DNA of 64,000 nucleotides from Verticillium longisporum (taxonomy: Eukaryota > Ascomycota > Sordariomycetes > Glomerellales > Plectosphaerellaceae). Location: NCBI GenBank assembly GCA_019188255.1, contig JAETXT010000003.1:1-64000 (forward strand), read 5' to 3'. Shown piece after piece: positions 58,959 through 64,000 of this stretch; the stretch's first letter is position 1; each line of letters opens with the position of its first letter. The notes beneath the pieces are model-generated. The model ran no database searches and was not told the origin of the DNA. It saw nothing but the letters and a program-made list of their open reading frames with translations. The position numbers were made by a program, and so were the translations under genes.

Positions 58959-60735
58959 ATGGCTCTCAGGAGCTCGATTGACAAGCATGACGTCGAGTCT
59001 GTCGACCAGAAGGCTCACGTTGAGAACTCGTCTCAAGCTATCGATATTGCTGGCTTCCGCGTGTTCGGCCTAGATCCTGCTGATGCAGAGTTCTTCGAAA
59101 CTTATCCAGAGGAAAAGCGAAAGAGAGTCTTCCGCAAGGTCAGCATCTCACTCCAACATCGGACCCAGATCTGAAGCGGCTAACTCTGATGAAGGTTGAC
59201 TTTCGCCTGGTGCCTATGCTCGCCTTGCTTTACTTGATCTGCCACATTGATCGCGCGAACATCGGTAATGCTAAAATCGAGGGCATGGTCGACGACCTGG
59301 GCATGACAGGCGTTCAGTATAACATTGTTCTATCCATCTGTTCGTTTCACCGCTTCAGTTAACAACTACTCCGATTTGCTAATAGGTTTGGCAAGTTTTC
59401 GTCCCATACGTTCTACTCGAGGTCCCCAGTAACATCATCCTCAAGAAGTTCAAGCGCCCTTCGATGTACCTTGGTATTCTGGCTCTCTCCTGGGGAGTTG
59501 TCATGACCTGCACTGGCTTGGTAAAGAACTTCGGCGGCCTCATGGCCACTCGTGTACTTCTCGGTATTTTTGAGTGAGTTTTTACTTGAATCTGACAGGC
59601 ATGCATAGTAGCTAACCTCTTCTCTTAGGGCTGGTTTCTTCCCTGGCGCAATTTATCTTTGCAGCTACTGGTACATGCCCAAAGATCTCAGCTCTAGAAT
59701 TTCATACTTCTACTGCGCGAGCGCTCTCTCCGGTGCATTCTCTGGTCTTTTGGCCGCAGGCATCGCCAAGATGGATGGGGTTGGCGGCTACGAGGGATGG
59801 CGCTGGATCTTCATTCTCGAGGGCCTCGCTACCGTGGTTCTGGGCGTCGCCTGCTTCTTCCTGCTCATCGACACGCCCGCCTTGTCAACACGATGGCTCG
59901 AGCCTGATGAAATCCGCTACCTGGAGCTTTCCATGTTCATTAAGCAGGGCGGTGGCTTCCGCGAGGAATCTGCTGTCAAGTGGAAGGATCTGAAGATGGT
60001 CCTGACCAACTGGAGGATTTATGTTCAGGCCTACTTCCTGCTTTGCCAGTCGGCTCTGTCTTATGGTAAGTCTGATCAACGGCCAATCTGCGCAGAAATT
60101 ACAAGCTAACACGCATCAAAGGCATCAAGTTCACTCTTCCTACGATCACCACTTCTATGGGTTTCAGCACTACCAACGCCCAGTTGACCTCTGCCCCTCC
60201 TTATGTGGCCGCAGCGGCTTCTGCCATCATCTTCGCCAAGATCTCCGACAGGTTCTTCTGGCGCATGCCCTTCGTTGTCACCCCCATGGCCATCGTCACG
60301 ACAGCGTACTCAATCATCATCTCCCTCAACGGAGAACTTAAGGAGAAGCGAGCTGTTGCCTACTTCTCCGTGGTTCTCGCCGTCGTCGGTATCTACCCCA
60401 TTCAGGCCGCTGCGGCATCGTGGAACGCCAACAATATTGCACCATCCTCGAGGCGAGCGATCGGCATTGCTCTGATGAACTGTGTTGGCAACGTCGGTGG
60501 TATTGTCGGTAGCTTCATGTACCTTGAGCGTGAGAAGCCCAAGTACTATACCGGCTTCGGTCTCAGTTTGGCCTTTGGCGCAAGCGGTATGATCGTCGCT
60601 GTGCTTCTTGAGCTGAGTTACAAGCATGCCAATGCGCGCAAGGCAAAGATTGCGGAGGAGGCGAAGCAAAAGTACACTGAGGAGGAGCTATTTGAAATGG
60701 GAGATCGATCTCCTTTGTTCAAACACGTTCTGTAG
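58959..60735 (+). CDS. MFS transporter, DAL5/anion:cation symporter family
   Basis: Membrane transporter of 517 residues in five exons (58959-59138, 59195-59339, 59396-59573, 59629-60065, 60122-60735; exact multiple of three). The family pattern is present: DFRLVPMLALLYLICHIDRANIGNAKI in the first helix, a conserved EVPSN turn, RVLLGIFEAGFFPG in helices 4-5, YEGWRWIFILEG before helix 6, a long central loop and a cytoplasmic tail. The second intron needs the CAAG acceptor at 59394-59395. The nearer TAG sits too close to the CTAAT branch site and breaks the frame. Fungal members import allantoate, nicotinate, tartrate, hexuronates and other organic anions, so an aldarate or uronate substrate is plausible here. 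It shares a promoter region with the dehydratase. Confidence 0.92.
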
Positions 60736-61192
60736 GGAAAGTGTTGGAGGAGAGCACCGACAAATATCACTGTCCACCAGAAGATAGGTTTCGGTGATTT
60801 GGACCTTCGTCTACGAGTTTGTCATTTCAATTAGCAGGCAGAATATATTCCCCTTTACTTGAAGCATCGCCGTTCCACGCAGTTGTGATTTTTCAACCAT
60901 CCAAGATCGGCAGAATGTGATTCACCGCGGCCGGAAGTCAAAATTCTTTTGATGATATACGCACATCATCCGAAAGATCCTCAGTTTCGATTGCAAGCAC
61001 CCCTAGATTTGCATCATGAAAGGGCAGCATAGCCGATTCCGACTACAGCAACAGCTGCTGTCGGATATTGATAGCCCGGTCTGGGTCCAGATCGGAGCCT
61101 ATATCATTTCTGGAAGTTTTTCAGATTCAATGGTTTCATACAACTGTAGTATATATTTGCAGGTTCTAAACAACATCAAACTGCCACCAACA
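60736..61192. other. Intergenic, convergent 3' ends
   Basis: About 460 bases between the transporter and lyase genes, which converge. Both 3' untranslated regions belong here. Confidence 0.5.
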
Positions 61193-62185
61193 TCACGCCC
61201 CGTTTGTAGAACCGTTGGTTGGCTCAACTTTCGCCTCCCCTCTCAGAGTTGCCTCTACCTTCGCAAGCTCTGCGGTTTGCTCTTCGATAGTCTTCTTTGC
61301 CGCCGCAGAGGGCTCGACATACGGTTGTCTCGGCCTCAACTTTTCGACCGCGCCTTCGATACCGGCCGCTTTGGCCGTGTTCAGGGCGGCGGCGTACTTG
61401 ACGGCGGCGATGCCTGCCTTGCAAGGTTGTTCAGCCAGCGCCGCCTTCTTGTGTAGCGTCATAGCTTCCTGGAACTTGCCCTCATTGTACAAGTTGTAGA
61501 TGTGCACGATGGTCCGGGGGAAAACATTGGCGAAGCCGGCAATGGTTCCGGCCGAACCAGCAGCCAGGCCTCCGATCAGGAAGTCCGACTGGCCACCGTA
61601 CGTCGCAAAGCTTTCTTCCGGGAGCTCGGCGCTGAGACGGGTAATCTTGGCCACGGCACCACAGGTCAGTTTGACGCCGACAATGTTCGAGTGCTTCCGG
61701 GCGAGGGCCGCAATGGTTGCGGAATCGAGGTCAATGCCGTTGCAAACCGCAGGGAAGTTATAAATGACAATCGGGAGTTGACTCTTGCTCGCAACCTGGT
61801 CAAAGAAGTTGTTGATAACCTCTGGCGTGGTTTGCTTGCCAAAGTACGCCGGAGGGAGGAGCAGACAGTAGTTGGCACCCGCTTCGTGTGCATCTGATAT
61901 GAACTCCAGCGTCTGCTTGGTCGAATGGCCACTGACACCAGCCATGATGGGGTAATCTGGCCCGCACGCGCTCCTCGCGGTTTCCAGGAGTGTTTTGCGC
62001 TCCTCGCGCGTCAAAAGAAAGGTTTCTGAATTGGTCCCAAGGACCACCAGACCGTGAAGGCCCGACTTGGACAAGTATGCACAGTACTTTTCTTGAGCAT
62101 CAAGATCAAGAGTGTCGTCCTCGTGGTTGAAGAAGGTGATGGTTGGAGCCCAGACGCCGCTAGGTGGGGCAGTTTGAGGGGCCAT
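61193..62185 (-). CDS. DHDPS/N-acetylneuraminate lyase family aldolase or dehydratase
   Basis: Class I (Schiff-base) lyase of 330 residues, single exon from ATG 62185. Family marks: GTNSE at 50-54, where the family has GGTxGE; Tyr142 in IVIYNFPA; the Schiff-base Lys172 in VGVKLTCGA; and a GFANVFP loop late in the barrel. Family members cleave or dehydrate 2-keto-3-deoxy acids; fungal relatives include the 2-keto-3-deoxy-L-galactonate aldolase of galacturonate catabolism. Next to a glucarate-dehydratase-type enzyme, two reactions fit. Retro-aldol cleavage of 5-keto-4-deoxyglucarate would give pyruvate and tartronate semialdehyde. Decarboxylating dehydration would give 2-oxoglutarate semialdehyde. 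The sequence alone does not decide. The Ala/Lys/Glu-rich tail after residue 290 looks disordered. Confidence 0.88.
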   Translation of the reverse strand: MAPQTAPPSGVWAPTITFFNHEDDTLDLDAQEKYCAYLSKSGLHGLVVLGTNSETFLLTREERKTLLETARSACGPDYPIMAGVSGHSTKQTLEFISDAHEAGANYCLLLPPAYFGKQTTPEVINNFFDQVASKSQLPIVIYNFPAVCNGIDLDSATIAALARKHSNIVGVKLTCGAVAKITRLSAELPEESFATYGGQSDFLIGGLAAGSAGTIAGFANVFPRTIVHIYNLYNEGKFQEAMTLHKKAALAEQPCKAGIAAVKYAAALNTAKAAGIEGAVEKLRPRQPYVEPSAAAKKTIEEQTAELAKVEATLRGEAKVEPTNGSTNGA

Positions 62186-62903
62186 GATGACTGCTGTCTT
62201 TGCTTTGAAGATAGGTGAGTGGTTCCGTTCGACTCGTATAAGCTTGAAGAAGCACGTTGACAGAGTGAGGAGTGTAGTGTAGGTAGCTGCAGGTCCTTAT
62301 ACCGTGAGTGAGGGATATCCGCCTTGGTCGAGTTGCGAAAGTCCGATTGACGCGTAGGTGGTGCTCCCGAGCTTACCCCATGTCCCTTTCGGCAGCTCAG
62401 TAGTTTGATATGCTAGCCCTGACCCTCCGCTCCTCTGAAAGCTGATTAGGGTCCCTCCCGACAAGATCACCTCTGTGCGCCGGGCGGACTGTCGCCTCGG
62501 GGACAACTTTGCGGGGTCAGAATACCAACTTGTCGTCCTGTCGAATCATTGCCACTATCAAAACGCTCAGATGTCCAAAGATGGAGCCCATGGCATGCAG
62601 TTGAGTGGTAGTCGACGGGTCGTGATCCTTTGCCGACGGATAAGCCCTGATCGCCCACCATCAACCACCAACAGAGTGCTAGGAACGGAAAAGCCGCAGC
62701 GGGGCATATCCACTGTTACGAATGCAATCCCACAGTTGCCTCAATGTCAGCGTGCGGGGAACGAGATCGACAGCTCTCGCAGCTTATATCATGGTGTTTG
62801 TTCATCAACCGCAGTACGCCTATCACAAGCTTCGTGACACGTTACAGACCATCCATCGACCAAGACGCATCTTTACTTATCTTTACAAGTTAATACTCAC
62901 ACT
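62186..62903. promoter_or_regulatory. Shared promoter of lyase and SDR genes
   Basis: Divergent region of 718 bases. GCGGGG words at 62511-62516, 62699-62704 and 62754-62759 fit the CreA consensus SYGGRG. One CCACCAA word lies at 62665-62671. Single words this short are expected by chance; the repetition and the pairing with the other divergent promoter make them worth noting. Confidence 0.45.
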
Positions 62904-63833
62904 ATGGCATCAGCAGCGTCCAAGCGCCTTGAAGGCAAAACCGTCCTCATTACTGGTGCATCATCTGGCATCGGCCGATCCACAGCCTTCGAGTTTGCTA
63001 GGACCAGCCCAAAGAATCTCAAGCTCATCCTGACGGCGCGTCGCATTGATACCCTCAAGCAGATTGCGGCCGACATTGTCAGCGAAGTCGGTGACGGCGT
63101 CAAGGTCCTGCCAGTGGCCCTCGACGTCAGCAACGCCGCGGATGTGCGCTCGTTTCTGGACAAGCTCCCAGGGGAGTTCAAAGAGATTGATGTCTTGGTG
63201 AACAATGCGTAAGATTCGTTCCCCTACCCAACAAGCATGCCCATCAATTAACCTAGGCTCCAGCGGTCTGGTCAAGGGCGTCGCCAAAGCGCCTGAGATC
63301 AATGAGGAAGATATCAATGTCATGTTCGCCACCAACGTGACCGGCCTCATCAACATGACACAGGCTATTTTGCCTGGCATGCTGAGTCGCAACAATGGCG
63401 AGGGCTCCGGTGACATCATCAACATTGGATCGATTGCCGGCCGCGAGCCGTACGTCGGCGGCGGCATCTACTGTGCTACCAAGGCGGCCGTTCGGTCCTT
63501 CACCGACAGCCTGCGCAAGGAATTGATTTCGAAGAGAGTGCGCGTCATTGGCATAGATCCAGGCCAAGTCGAGACGGAGTTCTCGGTCGTGAGATTTGGG
63601 GGTGACAAAGCCAAGGCCGACGCCGTTTATGCGTACGTTCCCAATGCATCTAATGCCGCTCTCTTTTTCTGGTCTAACATCTTTGTAGGGGTTGTGAGCC
63701 ATTGACGCCAGACGATATTGCCGAGGCCATCGTTTTCGCTGCCTCGAGAAGGGAAAATGTTGTTATTGCGGACACACTGATCTTCCCTAACCACCAGGCT
63801 GCGGCCACCATCATGCACAAAAAATCCACGTAG
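62904..63833 (+). CDS. SDR of the YdfG/Ymr226c 3-hydroxy acid dehydrogenase type
   Basis: NADP-dependent dehydrogenase of 272 residues in three exons (62904-63208, 63264-63632, 63689-63833). The start [22 protein letters not shown] and [11 protein letters not shown], with Arg-Arg after the second strand, match yeast Ymr226c and E. coli YdfG, which are NADP enzymes acting on 3-hydroxy acids such as allo-threonine and 3-hydroxyisobutyrate. NNAG is rebuilt across the first intron. The active site is Ser in NIGSIAG and YCATK. Late [13 protein letters not shown] is also family-typical. In this setting it could reduce tartronate semialdehyde to glycerate, which is a 3-hydroxy acid. That role is inferred from neighbours. 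Confidence 0.9.
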
Positions 63834-64000
63834 GGAACCTCTGGACAAACCAGATCCAGGATACGACATTACTAGAATTAGACAACCATGATATTGGGCT
63901 GAATAGAGGACTACGTATTTGACCAAAGCCACACAGCCGCCTTGAACTCTCCACTGCCGTCTATCACAACCCAAAAGTGTCATCGTAGTGGAATATGTCG

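Noticed and set aside
62665..62671. Single CCACCAA as a firm GaaR site
   Set aside because: A seven-base word with one free position is expected by chance about every 2 kb on two strands. It was kept only as a note in the promoter entry.

Overview
The window is the end of a chromosome of a filamentous ascomycete (Pezizomycotina; a plant-associated Sordariomycete is my best guess). It opens with a run of CCCTAA telomere repeats. Its genes carry short introns (mostly 55-90 bases) with GT-AG ends. Gene islands of ordinary composition alternate with long, very AT-rich, stop-filled blocks that look like products of repeat-induced point mutation (RIP). Genes include fungal hallmarks: a Zn2Cys6 factor, Pal1, a BtgC-type GH17 glucanase, a CBM1 esterase, and a patatin/NB-ARC/TPR receptor.

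Layout. 1-3.6 kb: telomere, a rhamnogalacturonan acetylesterase gene and an SRPK-like kinase gene. 3.6-10.4 kb: a RIP-degraded DNA transposon (hAT-like: 20-base terminal repeats, 8-base target duplication) carrying a younger, non-RIPed pogo/Fot1 element. 10.4-21 kb: a GH17 membrane glucanase, a Zn2Cys6 regulator and a bZIP regulator. 21-34.7 kb: a RIPed retroelement graveyard with two partial copies, in tandem, of a minus-strand Ty1/copia-like element. 34.7-54 kb: a hypothetical ORF, the NLR-like receptor, a feruloyl-esterase-like gene with CBM1, a Rad51-paralog-like gene, Pal1, an SDR and a secreted FAD lactone oxidase. 54.6-63.8 kb: a compact group of an SDR, a glucarate-dehydratase-type enolase-superfamily enzyme, a DAL5-type transporter, a DHDPS/aldolase-family lyase and a second SDR.

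The last group is the best candidate for an undescribed system. The dehydratase and transporter diverge from one intergenic region, and the lyase and SDR diverge from another. The parts fit a complete hexarate (glucarate/galactarate) route: uptake, dehydration, retro-aldol cleavage, reduction of a semialdehyde. CreA-type CTGGGG/GCGGGG sites and a repeated CCGCCAA element sit in the shared promoters.

A second theme is damage. Several genes in the first 20 kb need a one-base correction to read through, mostly in short G or C runs, and two wall-polysaccharide genes (GH17 and CBM1 esterase) carry in-frame stops. Genes from 42 kb on read cleanly. This is either decay of a chromosome end or homopolymer error in the assembly; the two stop codons are substitutions and so are harder to call error. 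Exon totals in each damaged gene become exact multiples of three only after the inferred correction.
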